Shown here one piece after another: positions 9,176 through 18,093 of a stretch of DNA of 64,000 nt; within the stretch, counting starts at the first letter, position 1, and each line of letters opens with the position of its first letter. The position numbers and the translations under genes were made by a program. Source of the DNA: UBA4479 sp963974935 (GTDB lineage: Bacteria; Pseudomonadota; Alphaproteobacteria; Rhodospirillales; Casp-alpha2); contig CAXBEV010000013.1 of the NCBI GenBank assembly GCA_963974935.1, positions 1 to 64,000 of the forward strand. Direction: 5' to 3'. The notes under the pieces were generated by a model. That model was not told the DNA's origin. It saw only the letters and a list, made by a program, of their open reading frames with translations, and made no database searches.

Positions 9176-9282
9176 AGAGTATCGTCCCTTTGATCTTCCT
9201 GATTTTGATCTTTTAGGGCGCGCAGCCCAGCCGGTTCAGAAGTGGTCTCTGTCTGATCAATCATGGCTGAGGTTGGTAGTCT

Positions 9283-9322
9283 GCCCCGCGCGGCCTGTCA
9301 ATGTGAGGGCCGCGCATGGGGC
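9283..9322 (-). terminator. Candidate hairpin terminator of the speD-like gene
   Basis: A GC-rich imperfect inverted repeat (GCCCCGCGCGGCC against GGCCGCGCATGGGGC, about 12-nt loop) lies between the stop of the minus-strand SpeD-like gene and the argS start. No clear T-run follows, so termination activity is uncertain. Confidence 0.3.
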
Positions 9323-9349
9323 GAACGAGAATAGACGTGAAACCGTCGC

Positions 9350-9730
9350 TTATTCGGCGGCGGCCACTTGCGCTTGCTCAGGCGCTTGGCGGGTCTGGAA
9401 ATTGTAGACCCAATCGCGCGAGCCGAAGTGTTCGGCGATCACGTCGAGGGCAGCTTCAACATCGAAGTCTTTGCACGAGAATACATCAAAATAGCACTCA
9501 CCCGTGTGGTCACAGAAGTGACCGGTTATGTTCGACGTTTCGATCAGCTGCGTCAGGGTATAGCCTGCGGCTTGCGGATTTTCTTTAGCAAAATGGACGA
9601 TCCACGGCTCGCCATAAGCCGTCATACCGATCCGCTCGACCATATCTTTGGCAAACCGGGCGATGGCGCCGGCGTCGGAACGATTGGCGTTGCAGTTGGC
9701 AACGTCGACGGTCAGGTGCATACCCCACAT
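9350..9730 (-). CDS. S-adenosylmethionine decarboxylase-like protein (SpeD paralogue)
   Basis: About 126 residues beginning MWGMHLTVDVANCN, matching the short prokaryotic SpeD fold: HLTVDVANC, AYGEPWIVHFAKE, GYTLTQLIETSNITGHF and ECYFDVFSCKDFD. Active SpeD enzymes self-cleave before a serine (ESHxSIHTWPE) to make a pyruvoyl group. Here the aligned segment is ETSNITGHF, so the serine is kept but the following HxSIHTWPE is not. The later cysteine (FSCKDF) is kept. This points to a pyruvoyl enzyme or relative with altered substrate pocket. It is divergent from the canonical speD-speE pair 229 bp away. ATG 9730 was chosen over an upstream start because homologues start MWG. Confidence 0.78.
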   Translation of the reverse strand: MWGMHLTVDVANCNANRSDAGAIARFAKDMVERIGMTAYGEPWIVHFAKENPQAAGYTLTQLIETSNITGHFCDHTGECYFDVFSCKDFDVEAALDVIAEHFGSRDWVYNFQTRQAPEQAQVAAAE

Positions 9731-9959
9731 AGCGTTAACTCCGAAAAAAGGGGTTGTACAAATAAACCGTGGGAACACGTCCCAGGGCAAGAGCAGGAGG
9801 TTCTACTCTCTTCCGCTTTTGCGAGCAATAGATAACACGCACAAAGTGCGCAAAAAAATCTCTTGCGTCTAAGGTTAGATGGGGATTACAACGCGCCTCT
9901 TGGTTTTTGCCGGGCGCGGCGTAGATTCGTGCCGGTTGTTTTGCGGAAGGCTTAAAGAA

Positions 9960-10406
9960 TTGTCCCAATCTCAAGCACTTAAACACGCATCGCAATTTGA
10001 CGACGTAGCCTCGGTAACAGAAGGTGATGCAGGCAAAGACTACTTCATTGTTCGTGACGGCGTCCGTTATGCAGGCATACATCTGATTATCGATGTCTAC
10101 GGTGGCTCGCGCCTGGACGAACTTGAGCATGTTGAGATGGCGCTTCGCGAAGCCGTCGACCGTGCCGGGGCAACGTTGCTGCACATTCACCTGCATCACT
10201 TTACGCCCAACGGCGGCATATCGGGTGTTGCGGTATTGGCGGAATCGCATATCTCGATCCACACATGGCCGGAATGCGGCTATGCGGCGTTGGACGTCTT
10301 CATGTGTGGCGAGACCGACCCGCATGCGACCATCGAGATTCTGCGCAACGCCTTCTCGCCGGACCGCATCGCAGTTGAAGAGCACATGCGGGGACGCGGC
10401 GCTTAA
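9960..10406 (+). CDS. speD: S-adenosylmethionine decarboxylase proenzyme
   Basis: Makes decarboxylated S-adenosylmethionine, the aminopropyl donor for spermidine, using a pyruvoyl group formed by autocleavage at the serine of LAESHISIHTWPECGYAAL. Other conserved parts are GIHLIIDVYGGSRLDEL, LLHIHLHHFTPNGGISGVAVL and LDVFMCGETDP. The size fits class 1b bacterial SpeD. The start is set at TTG 9960 (LSQSQALKHASQF) because GGAAGG sits about nine bases upstream and the residues from ATG 9879 do not look homologous; ATG 9879 remains possible. speE follows after 20 bp, so the two form an operon for spermidine synthesis. Confidence 0.92.
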   Translation: MSQSQALKHASQFDDVASVTEGDAGKDYFIVRDGVRYAGIHLIIDVYGGSRLDELEHVEMALREAVDRAGATLLHIHLHHFTPNGGISGVAVLAESHISIHTWPECGYAALDVFMCGETDPHATIEILRNAFSPDRIAVEEHMRGRGA

Positions 10407-10426
10407 AGCGCCCGGCATCTTCAGCG

Positions 10427-11293
<867 letters not shown>

Positions 11294-11316
11294 CGTTTCG
11301 ATATCCGGAACGAAGG

Positions 11317-11760
11317 CTACATTTCCATCATCTCGTGCGCGTGCGCGATCAGGGCGTCACGATAGTTGGCCATTTCGCCTTCGGCGGCGTCGCCCTCAAT
11401 CTGTTTAAAGCGGGCCGCCCATTCGCCCATGGTCGTCACCCATTCTTCAGGGAACCCCATGGCGGCGCAGATATTGCGCACTTCGGCGACTTCGGCTTCA
11501 TGCACGTAATCATCGGCATAGGCCAAGCGCAGCAATTCGAGTGCCGCTACCACGCGGGCCTTATGGGTATTGAAGGCGGCGACGTCGACCTCGCCCAGTG
11601 CCTGTTTGATATCGACGGCCTGATGCAGGGCCATCTCGTGGCGAATGGCACCGAGCGCATCGAAATCATCTGCGGAATCTTCGCCATCGGCCATCGTGAC
11701 TCGAGTCGCCAAGACCAAGAACGATTCCCGCTGCGCCTGATTCAGTATTTCAAGAAACAT
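11317..11760 (-). CDS. TerB-like family protein of unknown function
   Basis: A 147-residue acidic, all-helical soluble protein. The pattern ESFLVLATRVTMADGEDSADD, then VAALELLRLAYADDYVHEAEVAEVR and AAMGF, resembles the TerB-like fold (paired helical halves with an ADG acidic loop). Many standalone TerB-like proteins have no known role, and the tellurite-resistance link of true TerB should not be assumed. It converges with speE with a 23-bp gap and has decayed IS481 sequence upstream. Confidence 0.72.
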   Translation of the reverse strand: MFLEILNQAQRESFLVLATRVTMADGEDSADDFDALGAIRHEMALHQAVDIKQALGEVDVAAFNTHKARVVAALELLRLAYADDYVHEAEVAEVRNICAAMGFPEEWVTTMGEWAARFKQIEGDAAEGEMANYRDALIAHAHEMMEM

Positions 11761-11799
11761 CGCATACCCTCGTGCTCAGCTTCGCCCCATGTGTTTGCC

Positions 11800-12152
11800 C
11801 TAGCTGTTTAGTCCCGGCATTTGATGGATCGGGTTGAGATTGAATCTGTCAGGTTCGTTTGTCCAGCATTTACAGGTGCATTCGTATGGCGTCAGCCCCT
11901 TAAGCGTCTTCAGTCTGAGCCCGTAATTGTATGCGTTGATGAAGTCATCAAGGTGTTGCATCAGTTGGTCAGGATTGTCGTAATGATATCGTTTAATCGT
12001 TGCTTCCTTGATCGTGCGGCTCATGCGTTCGACCTGGCTATGGTCTATGGGTGTTTGATTTTTGTCAGCCGATGATCAATGCCGTGCTCTGAACAGACAT
12101 GGTCAAAAATGTGAACGCCGGCATGTTTGTGACGGACAAGATTAATGAATTG
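11800..12152 (-). mobile_element. IS481-family transposase remnant (C-terminal part, frameshifted)
   Basis: On the minus strand, codons from about 12150 read HKHAGVHIFDHVCSEHGIDH and RLTKIKHP, then the frame breaks near 12040. It resumes as QVERMSRTIKEATIKRYHY, LDDFINAYNYGLRLKTLKGL, TPYE and finally DPIH-like NPIHQMPGLNS before a TAG stop at 11802. This is the DDE integrase-core C-terminus of IS481-type transposases. The N-terminal helix-turn-helix part is absent. The stop codon region (tagctgtttagtcccggcat at 11801-11820) is the element end and recurs at 18493-18512. Confidence 0.82.
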
Positions 12153-12315
12153 GAGCCGCTATCCGGTGCCAAGAATGCGCGTGAAAGAAACCGGCTGGCG
12201 TCTCTCTCGTCCAAGCCCTCGTCGCAAGCGGTCAATACTTCACCGCTTGCGATTTTACCGAACCATTTGTGAGTTTTGACAATCAAGTCGATCAAATCCA
12301 GATCTGGGTTATAAC
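12153..12315 (-). pseudogene. Fragment of a serine recombinase/resolvase C-terminus
   Basis: The minus strand reads NPDLDLIDLIVKTHKWFGKI, ASGEV and SRFLSRAFLAPD. This resembles the DNA-binding tail of large serine recombinases of the kind found in alphaproteobacterial islands, where a segment like ARAHRWFxxLASGE is followed by an HTH and VxRxLPLAFLAPDI. The middle HTH is degraded and the catalytic domain is missing. The fragment directly abuts the IS481 remnant. The call rests on motif memory. About 180 bp further right (12316-12498) contain no recognisable gene. Confidence 0.5.
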
Positions 12316-12498
12316 TGAGCTACCGTCCATACATGACAAAGCTCTGCAAACCCTACCTGCACATCAGATCATTCTTAACCTTGCATTATCGGGGCGTCCA
12401 TAGATGACACCGCCACGGTCAATGGAAGCGGAAAACCACCGACCGTCCGAATTTGGTGACGTGGGCTCAAACCTTCGCAATTTTCGCCGAAGTTAAAC

Positions 12499-12858
12499 TT
12501 AGAATTTTTTGTAGTGGAAACGTTCGTGAAGGTAGGCCAAGACGTTCTTAATGTCCGCAATGGTGAGCGAATCGTCCCCTCCTTTGGGCGGCATGGCCAG
12601 GGGCGACCCCGAGGCCTGAAAGCCGTCCAAGATATGGGCCAACAATACCTTGTCCGATTCGGTTTCAAGTACGCTGTTCGATTTCGTGAGGTTAGGTGTG
12701 CCTGGAATCGCCCCTTCACCGTCCTCGCCGTGGCAGGCAATGCACGTTCCATTGTAGACTTTTTCCCCCGCGCTCGGGTCCGCGTCTTGTTGCGCCGAAT
12801 CAGCGTGCGCAGTCAACGCAGTGCCAAGAATAACGAGAGAGAACAAAATCGATTTCAT
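12499..12858 (-). CDS. Small periplasmic monohaem cytochrome c
   Basis: 119 residues. The signal peptide MKSILFSLVILGTALTAHA is followed by one class I cytochrome c domain with haem motif CIACH (about residue 39) and a distal methionine in LAMPPKGG. The region around GDDSLTIADIKNVLAYL is the usual C-terminal helix. It should carry single electrons in the periplasm. A ribosome binding site (GGAGGT) precedes the ATG. It is the last gene of the porin, cytochrome, cytochrome series and lies 117 bp after the other cytochrome. Confidence 0.9.
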   Translation of the reverse strand: MKSILFSLVILGTALTAHADSAQQDADPSAGEKVYNGTCIACHGEDGEGAIPGTPNLTKSNSVLETESDKVLLAHILDGFQASGSPLAMPPKGGDDSLTIADIKNVLAYLHERFHYKKF

Positions 12859-12975
12859 GCGACCTCCAAAACGTTGTCTTAGTTGTTAGACGGCGAACTT
12901 TACATAGCCAACACTCGTCAAGATCGACGACAAATGCAGTCGATGAATGATTCGAATGCGGACCTACTCAACCGT

Positions 12976-13266
12976 CTAATTGCTGGCCTTTAAAAAGGCT
13001 TTTATGTCTCGCGCCATCTGCCCGGGAAGGTCAGCGCGCACGCGCATATGATTGACGACGATATCCCAATTCCTGTCCGTCAGTTCCTTGGGGTCACGAA
13101 GGTTATGGCAACCCTGGCAAGTTTGCGCCCAAGCCTTTGCTCCGCGCGCAAACTGCGCCGCGTCGTTCGATTTAATTTCGTCTGCCGACGCTACGCCTCC
13201 CCCGATACCGAGGAGAATCGCCGCAGCCATAAAAACAGGTCTGATCGCTAAATCGGTAATGGTCAT
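12976..13266 (-). CDS. Small periplasmic monohaem cytochrome c
   Basis: 96 residues from ATG 13266, which has GGGGAG nearby upstream; a longer frame to 13299 overlaps the porin. The signal peptide (MTITDLAIRPVFMAAAILLG...) is followed by haem motif CQGCH, then ELTDRNWDIVVNHMRVRADL, which could provide the distal methionine ligand, and a C-terminal helix IKAFLKASN. It lies 16 bp after the porin stop, so the two are clearly co-transcribed. The tight porin-cytochrome linkage suggests an exported electron carrier used with a substrate entering through that porin. Confidence 0.87.
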   Translation of the reverse strand: MTITDLAIRPVFMAAAILLGIGGGVASADEIKSNDAAQFARGAKAWAQTCQGCHNLRDPKELTDRNWDIVVNHMRVRADLPGQMARDIKAFLKASN

Positions 13267-13282
13267 ATTCGGGCACTCCCCT

Positions 13283-14578
13283 CTAGAAGCCGTAAGCAAA
13301 TTGCACGTTGAATTCGTTCGCGTCCGCTTGGTTCTTAAAATCTCGATCGCTGTACGAGGCCTTCATAACCACTGAGGGCGCGAACCAGTAATTCAGACCA
13401 ACACTCACACGATCCTCTTCCAGCGTCTTCCAATCTGGAACGTCGCCACTAACGCTGAAGTGTCCATAGCGTACGACCGGCTCAAAATTTCCAAGGATCG
13501 CATGGTCTGTCAGACCGGAAAGCCTGTAAGCCGCCTGCGTATACCACGCCTGCCAGCTCATTTCCGGAATACTGGTTGCACTTGTATCACCGGAATCAAA
13601 TGCGCTCGTCATTTTGCCAAGTTTAGAGCTGATAAACTCACCGCGAATATCCCAAGGACCCTTGGTGAACGCCGCATCCACGTCAATGAGATTGAAGTTG
13701 GCGTCGGTAACATCCGTACCTGATGTGGGCCGGACGCCGTTCATTCTCGAATGCATTCCCGATATCCCTATCTCAAAGTAGGGCACCGGGCGAAGCCCCA
13801 GACGACCACCAAAGGCCTTGTTCCCGTTGACGTCGCTGCCGAAGCCTTCCATATTTATCCCTTCGTCGGATAGACGAGGGCCATTCCCGACGAAAAAGTT
13901 GTAGCTTGCCAACATTGAGCCTAGCTCCACGCCGCCGTGGACCGAGGCACCAATTTCGCTCAGCGGCTCTGCGCCACCATCCTCGACAAATCCTGCCGGG
14001 CGGTCAGGCATCTTGTTGATCCAAGCGGGATGGAGGCGGGATTGAAATGCACCGATCGGGCTCAGGAATTTTCCCATGCTGATGGTCGCGTAATCCGTGG
14101 CCATGAGATCCAGGGTCGCATACTCCAGGGATACCTTAGTGCTTGCATCCGAATTGGTGCTCAGCTCTAACTCCCCTTGGAAAGTCAACAGGTCCTTGTA
14201 TCCAACGAGGAAAAGCGGGTTGAATTTACCGCTGCCGAAGGAACTGACAGTATCTGTCTGATCCGTTTGTTTATAGTTGGCGGTCGCATATCCGCTAAAG
14301 TGCCAGTTGACTGAGGCGTTCTCATCTGCGTTGGCCAGTTTCTCCGCCACAATAGCCTTGTTTTCGGCCTTTACCGCCTTTTGCTGGGCGTCCTTGGCAA
14401 TGGACTCTGATTTTTCAAGGCGCTGTTTTAAGTCGCCCAACATCTGCTCCATTGTTGCAACACGTTGACGCAGTTCATCTTGATCGGATGCTGCGCGAAC
14501 GGGCGAACTCATTAAGGCGGCGGTTAAAAACGCCGACGAGACTAAAAGCGCAGATGTATATTTTATTTTCCTCGTCAT
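13283..14578 (-). CDS. Outer-membrane porin with N-terminal coiled coil
   Basis: 431 residues. The signal peptide (TRKIKYTSALLVSSAFLTAA, ending near SSPVRAA) is followed by a short heptad-rich segment (RQRVATMEQMLGDLKQRLEK) that probably anchors the protein to peptidoglycan or trimerises. A beta-barrel of alternating strands then ends in aromatic FNVQFAYGF. This layout resembles phosphate-selective OprO/OprP-type and Fe/sulfur-related porins; the substrate is unknown. ATG 14578 has AAGGGG upstream and is preferred over 14623. A RegA-like box lies about 103 bp upstream of the start, and two cytochrome genes follow in the same operon. Confidence 0.82.
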   Translation of the reverse strand: MTRKIKYTSALLVSSAFLTAALMSSPVRAASDQDELRQRVATMEQMLGDLKQRLEKSESIAKDAQQKAVKAENKAIVAEKLANADENASVNWHFSGYATANYKQTDQTDTVSSFGSGKFNPLFLVGYKDLLTFQGELELSTNSDASTKVSLEYATLDLMATDYATISMGKFLSPIGAFQSRLHPAWINKMPDRPAGFVEDGGAEPLSEIGASVHGGVELGSMLASYNFFVGNGPRLSDEGINMEGFGSDVNGNKAFGGRLGLRPVPYFEIGISGMHSRMNGVRPTSGTDVTDANFNLIDVDAAFTKGPWDIRGEFISSKLGKMTSAFDSGDTSATSIPEMSWQAWYTQAAYRLSGLTDHAILGNFEPVVRYGHFSVSGDVPDWKTLEEDRVSVGLNYWFAPSVVMKASYSDRDFKNQADANEFNVQFAYGF

Positions 14579-14680
14579 CGGCTTACCCCTTCTCTCTTGA
14601 TGCGACCGTGCATAAAACGGCACCTTTGTTTGCTTTTTCCCTACTCGGAATAGTAGCTAAGGGATTGTTGCAAAGGCCAT

Positions 14681-14695
14681 GTGGCAAATTGTCGC
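14681..14695. promoter_or_regulatory. Candidate RegA/ActR/PrrA binding site upstream of the porin-cytochrome operon
   Basis: The sequence GTGGC-AAATT-GTCGC matches the published RegA/PrrA-type pattern (GCGNC-N5-GNCGC) with one mismatch in the first half. It is about 100 bp upstream of the porin start and beside the regA gene. The 10-mer CGACAATTTG from this site also occurs at 17258-17267, 29 bp upstream of the TorF-like gene on the other side of regB. Confidence 0.45.
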
Positions 14696-14917
14696 ACCTG
14701 CCCGCCGCCTAAAAGCAGCCACATATTGTTGACCTTTTGATGCCAAGGAGAGATGAAAGAGCGATGCCCCCTTCGGTTATTGACAGGAGGTCGAAACCTT
14801 TCAATCGCTGAGAATTATCGGATTGAGGAATATCTTGAGTGACCGTACCGCGGTCGGATGCACGCTCGGAACGTTTCCGAGGCGGAAATTTCAAGATTAA
14901 ACATGAAGCCGAAGGGA

Positions 14918-15502
14918 TTACGGAGGGGAGCGTTTGGCCAGCATCCGTTGCAGCGTGCGGCGATGAATGTTTAACCGCCTAGCCGTCTCCGAGATGTTCC
15001 GGTCACACAATTCAAAAATCCTTTGGACATGTTCCCACCGCACCTGATCGACCGACATCGGATTGGCGGGCGGAGGCGGCTTTTGCTTACCAATCGCCAA
15101 AAGAGCAGCCTCGATATCATCAGCGTCCGCAGGTTTGGTCAAGTAGTCAACCGCACCCATCTTGATGGCATGGATCGCCGATGCGATATTTCCGTATCCG
15201 GTGAGAATTATGATCCGCATGTCTGAATTCCGTCGGCGTAACTCGGGAACGATATCGAGGCCGTAACCGTCGTCAAGGCGAAGGTCGATCACCGCATGGG
15301 ACGGAACATCTTGCTCAATGGCGGCGATGGCTTGAGAGAATGTCTCCGCCACCACAGTAACAAACCCACGGCGCTCCATGGCCTGGGCGAGTCGGTTTAG
15401 GAACGGCCGGTCATCATCGACGATCAAAAGGGTGCGCTTCTTACTGCGAAATGCTGCACTGCCCTGATCGTCTTCATTTTTCTTGGTTGTTTTGTCGGTC
15501 AC
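14918..15502 (-). CDS. regA: Redox response regulator, RegA/ActR/PrrA family
   Basis: 194 residues. The receiver domain (LLIVDDDRPFLNRLAQAMERRG) has the phospho-acceptor aspartate in HAVIDLRLDDGYGLD (about residue 73) and the switch lysine in VDYLTKPAD. A proline-rich linker (KPPPPANPMS) leads to the Fis-type helix-turn-helix CDRNISETARRLNIHRRTLQ, which is near-invariant in RegA proteins. RegA activates or represses respiratory and photosynthetic genes in response to quinone redox state. The start ATG overlaps the end of regB by 4 bp, so translation is coupled. It may be a second copy, since the usual senC/regA arrangement is absent. Likely targets are the flanking cytochrome and porin genes. 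Confidence 0.93.
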   Translation of the reverse strand: MTDKTTKKNEDDQGSAAFRSKKRTLLIVDDDRPFLNRLAQAMERRGFVTVVAETFSQAIAAIEQDVPSHAVIDLRLDDGYGLDIVPELRRRNSDMRIIILTGYGNIASAIHAIKMGAVDYLTKPADADDIEAALLAIGKQKPPPPANPMSVDQVRWEHVQRIFELCDRNISETARRLNIHRRTLQRMLAKRSPP

Positions 15503-16899
15503 AGTCCACCGTCCACGAAGTTTGCCGAATGGATGTTTTCGCTGGCCACTGGAAGATGATCCGCAAACAATTCACGCGGCCAAGTGACAACGATCCGAGC
15601 GCCATTTGTATTGTGTCGACCACCGAATTCGACATGGGCCCCGGTCTGTTCCAGAAGCGTCTTTGCGATGAAAATGCCCAGTCCCATGCCATCGCTATTA
15701 TTGCGGGTCGATACATAAGGTTCGCCAAGCGCCCCAAGAATATTTTTTGAATATCCAGGCCCATCATCAATGATTTCCAGAATGACGATTTGCTTTGACC
15801 AAGCAACGCGGATGGTTACCCGTGATTTGGCGAAATCCACGGCATTGTCGACAAAATTTCCGAGGGCATGGATGATCTCAAGGCAGTGGTGCGCAAGCGG
15901 TTGGGGGTTATTCTGAACTTGGGTGCTTTCATGAGCACTATCGGCAGATTGAATCAATTGAGGGTCGTGTTCCACGACGATTGCAATGGGTTGATTTTGT
16001 TGTTGGCGATGCGCCACTGTTTCCGCCAACCTCATAATTGGCATGCGATGAAAAGATAGATTGGTACCGTCCGCCGCGCGCAGAGTCAGCTGTTCCAGGA
16101 TGTCCCGGCAACGCTTCGATTGACTGATCAAGAGTTTTACGTCTTTGGCAAATGGGCTTCCCGATTCCAATTCTTTATCCAACTCCTTGGCAACCAACGA
16201 GATTGTGCCTAGGGGAGTTCCGAGTTCGTGCGCGGCAGCAGCGGCTAATCCGCTGACAGCGGAAAGCTCCCGCTCCCGTGCAAGCGTCATTTGGGTCGCC
16301 GCCAGAGCGTCCAACATACGCCGCCCCTCTTCGGCGACGCGGAGAATATTGATCGAAAAGAACACCGCGCCAACAACAATGGCGATCCATATGCCAAACA
16401 CATAAGTATGGGGGATGATGTACTCCCCTCCCTTCCAAGGGAGAGGAAAATGAACAAATACCAGAATCGAGGCGCATACTAAAGTTAGTCCAACCAATAT
16501 AATGATCGGGCGCGTGCTAAGTGTCGTTGCGGCGACGATCACGGGGGAAAGCATCAAGAACGCAAAAGGATTGTGCAACCCGCCGGTCAGATACAAAAGA
16601 GCCGCAAGTTGAAGGATATCATAGGTCAAATAAAATCCAGCTTCTTCATCGGTTAGGCGCTTTGAGGCTGGATAGCGAAAAATGAGGATTATGTTTATCA
16701 CCACCGAGATAACGACCGTGGTGAGGGTGGCCATAAGAGGAACGTCGTAGCGAAGCACCAAAGCAACGAAGAAAATAGTCGTTGTTTGGCCGACGACGGC
16801 GACCCACCGCATTAAAATCAAGGACCGTAATCGGATCCGTCCGGTAGATATTGGTGCTGGCAACGGCAATGACTGGACGCCAGTGTTTACGGCACTCAT
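15499..16899 (-). CDS. regB: Redox sensor histidine kinase, RegB/ActS/PrrB family
   Basis: About 466 residues with six predicted membrane helices (residues about 30-190). The quinone-sensing loop GGLHNPF sits near residue 105. The H-box is AAAAHELGTPLGTISLVAKE, with the phospho-histidine about residue 223. The redox-active cysteine in QSKRCRDILEQL is at about residue 264, matching Cys265 of Rhodobacter RegB. The C-terminal ATPase domain has IHALGNFVDNAVDFA, DDGPGYS and GMGLGIFIAKTLLE. ATG 16899 has AGGGAA upstream and is preferred over 16929. It signals to RegA, encoded immediately downstream with a 4-bp overlap. Confidence 0.93.
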   Translation of the reverse strand: MSAVNTGVQSLPLPAPISTGRIRLRSLILMRWVAVVGQTTTIFFVALVLRYDVPLMATLTTVVISVVINIILIFRYPASKRLTDEEAGFYLTYDILQLAALLYLTGGLHNPFAFLMLSPVIVAATTLSTRPIIILVGLTLVCASILVFVHFPLPWKGGEYIIPHTYVFGIWIAIVVGAVFFSINILRVAEEGRRMLDALAATQMTLARERELSAVSGLAAAAAHELGTPLGTISLVAKELDKELESGSPFAKDVKLLISQSKRCRDILEQLTLRAADGTNLSFHRMPIMRLAETVAHRQQQNQPIAIVVEHDPQLIQSADSAHESTQVQNNPQPLAHHCLEIIHALGNFVDNAVDFAKSRVTIRVAWSKQIVILEIIDDGPGYSKNILGALGEPYVSTRNNSDGMGLGIFIAKTLLEQTGAHVEFGGRHNTNGARIVVTWPRELFADHLPVASENIHSANFVDGGL

Positions 16900-17295
16900 A
16901 TGTATTAGTTCCCTGAAATTTCCAGCCATCGAAAGAGGTAGCCTACAGGGATTTTCAACAGTCTGTATAGTGTATTAGTTCCGATCTGATCTGAAGGGCA
17001 CTGTCATGAATGGCGATGCGCAGGTCGGGTCCAAACCGGCTTGGCGAGCTTGAAACCGGGGCATTTTCTCGATGCCAAAATGATAATCAAAATGGGCTAA
17101 AAATAGGCATATTTTATACCTGTGTGTAAATTATAAGCATATTACATTTGAGTTGCACTCAAGCCGTGTGAGTTGTTCAAAAATATCCAATAAAAACAAT
17201 ATATTAATCCATTCGGCTGGAGATTTATTTTCTGGCATCGAAATTGCTCTACTTGTTCGACAATTTGATTCTAACTTAGCGTGGAGATTATCCCT
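16900..17295. other. Divergent intergenic region between regB and the TorF-like porin gene
   Basis: About 395 bp, AT-rich, with no coding frame I can support. It contains a 15-bp palindrome TTGAGTTGCACTCAA at 17148-17162 (its TTGA-N7-TCAA spacing does not fit FNR) and CGACAATTTG at 17258-17267, shared with the RegA-like box at 14681-14695. Both promoters probably lie here. Confidence 0.5.
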
Positions 17296-18093
17296 ATGAA
17301 GACTATGAATTTTGCAGTCAAAGCATCTGTCGCATCTGCCGCTCTCGCCTTTATAATGGCGCCTGTTGGTGTTGTTGCCGAAGAGAAACCTGGATTACTC
17401 AGCGATATTCCAGGAGAATTTTCCGCTAATGTTGGGATTACCTCACAGTATTTGTTTCGCGGGCTTGATCAATCGGATGAAATGCCGGCACTGCAGGGCG
17501 GAATTGATTATAGCGTCGACACGGGCTTGAATAATTTAGGCCTCTATCTGGGCGCGTGGGGTTCTAACGTTAATTTCAATGACGGCAATCAAGCGAGCGT
17601 CGAACTCGACGGATACGGCGGCGTGACCGGTACGGTCGCAAACATCGATTGGGATTTGGGGGTCATTTATTATGCATACCCTGGTGCATCAAGCGCGCTT
17701 AATTACAATTTTGTTGAATATAAGGTGGCTCTTGGGTACTCGGTTTCTGAGAATCTAGATAGCGGCTTGAGCTATTCGTATTCGCCGGATTTCTTTGGTG
17801 CCAGTGGAACATCCCATTTTGTTCAAGCAACGGGATCTTACGCGATCCCATACTTCGAAAAATTCGACATGTCTATTGATGCTTCTGCTGGTCGGCAGTG
17901 GATCGAAAAAAATGCAACGTATTTACAGCCGGATTATTGGACTTGGTCACTCGGCTTGGGGCTTCAACTGTCAAAAAATCTGTCGGCGAGCCTCACATAT
18001 GTGGACACCGACATTGAAGAAGGGGCATGTGGCGGTGGCGGGTCCGATGCGTGCGACGCCCGGGCAATCTTTGCTCTAACGGCTTCCTTCTGA
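17296..18093 (+). CDS. TorF family putative outer-membrane porin (Gcw_chp type)
   Basis: 265 residues from ATG 17296, which has GGAG nine bases upstream (a GTG at 17281 opens the frame but lacks one). The signal peptide (MKTMNFAVKASVASAALAFI) is followed by the family signature FSANVGITSQYLFRGLDQSD, then repeated amphipathic strands and a terminal IFALTASF with a C-terminal phenylalanine, as in outer-membrane barrels. An acidic, cysteine-containing loop near the end (EEGACGGGGSDACDA) could form a disulfide. TorF proteins appear in iron- and redox-controlled gene sets, which fits the adjacent RegB/RegA system. The substrate is unknown. Confidence 0.82.
   Translation: MKTMNFAVKASVASAALAFIMAPVGVVAEEKPGLLSDIPGEFSANVGITSQYLFRGLDQSDEMPALQGGIDYSVDTGLNNLGLYLGAWGSNVNFNDGNQASVELDGYGGVTGTVANIDWDLGVIYYAYPGASSALNYNFVEYKVALGYSVSENLDSGLSYSYSPDFFGASGTSHFVQATGSYAIPYFEKFDMSIDASAGRQWIEKNATYLQPDYWTWSLGLGLQLSKNLSASLTYVDTDIEEGACGGGGSDACDARAIFALTASF

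Noticed and set aside
14709..14894. A 61-residue minus-strand frame between regA and the porin gene
   Set aside because: Composition and start context do not support it, and it overlaps the region that should hold the porin promoter.
17148..17162. FNR/CRP-type binding site
   Set aside because: The palindrome TTGAGTTGCACTCAA has TTGA-N7-TCAA spacing, while FNR sites use N6 with TTGAT/ATCAA half-sites.
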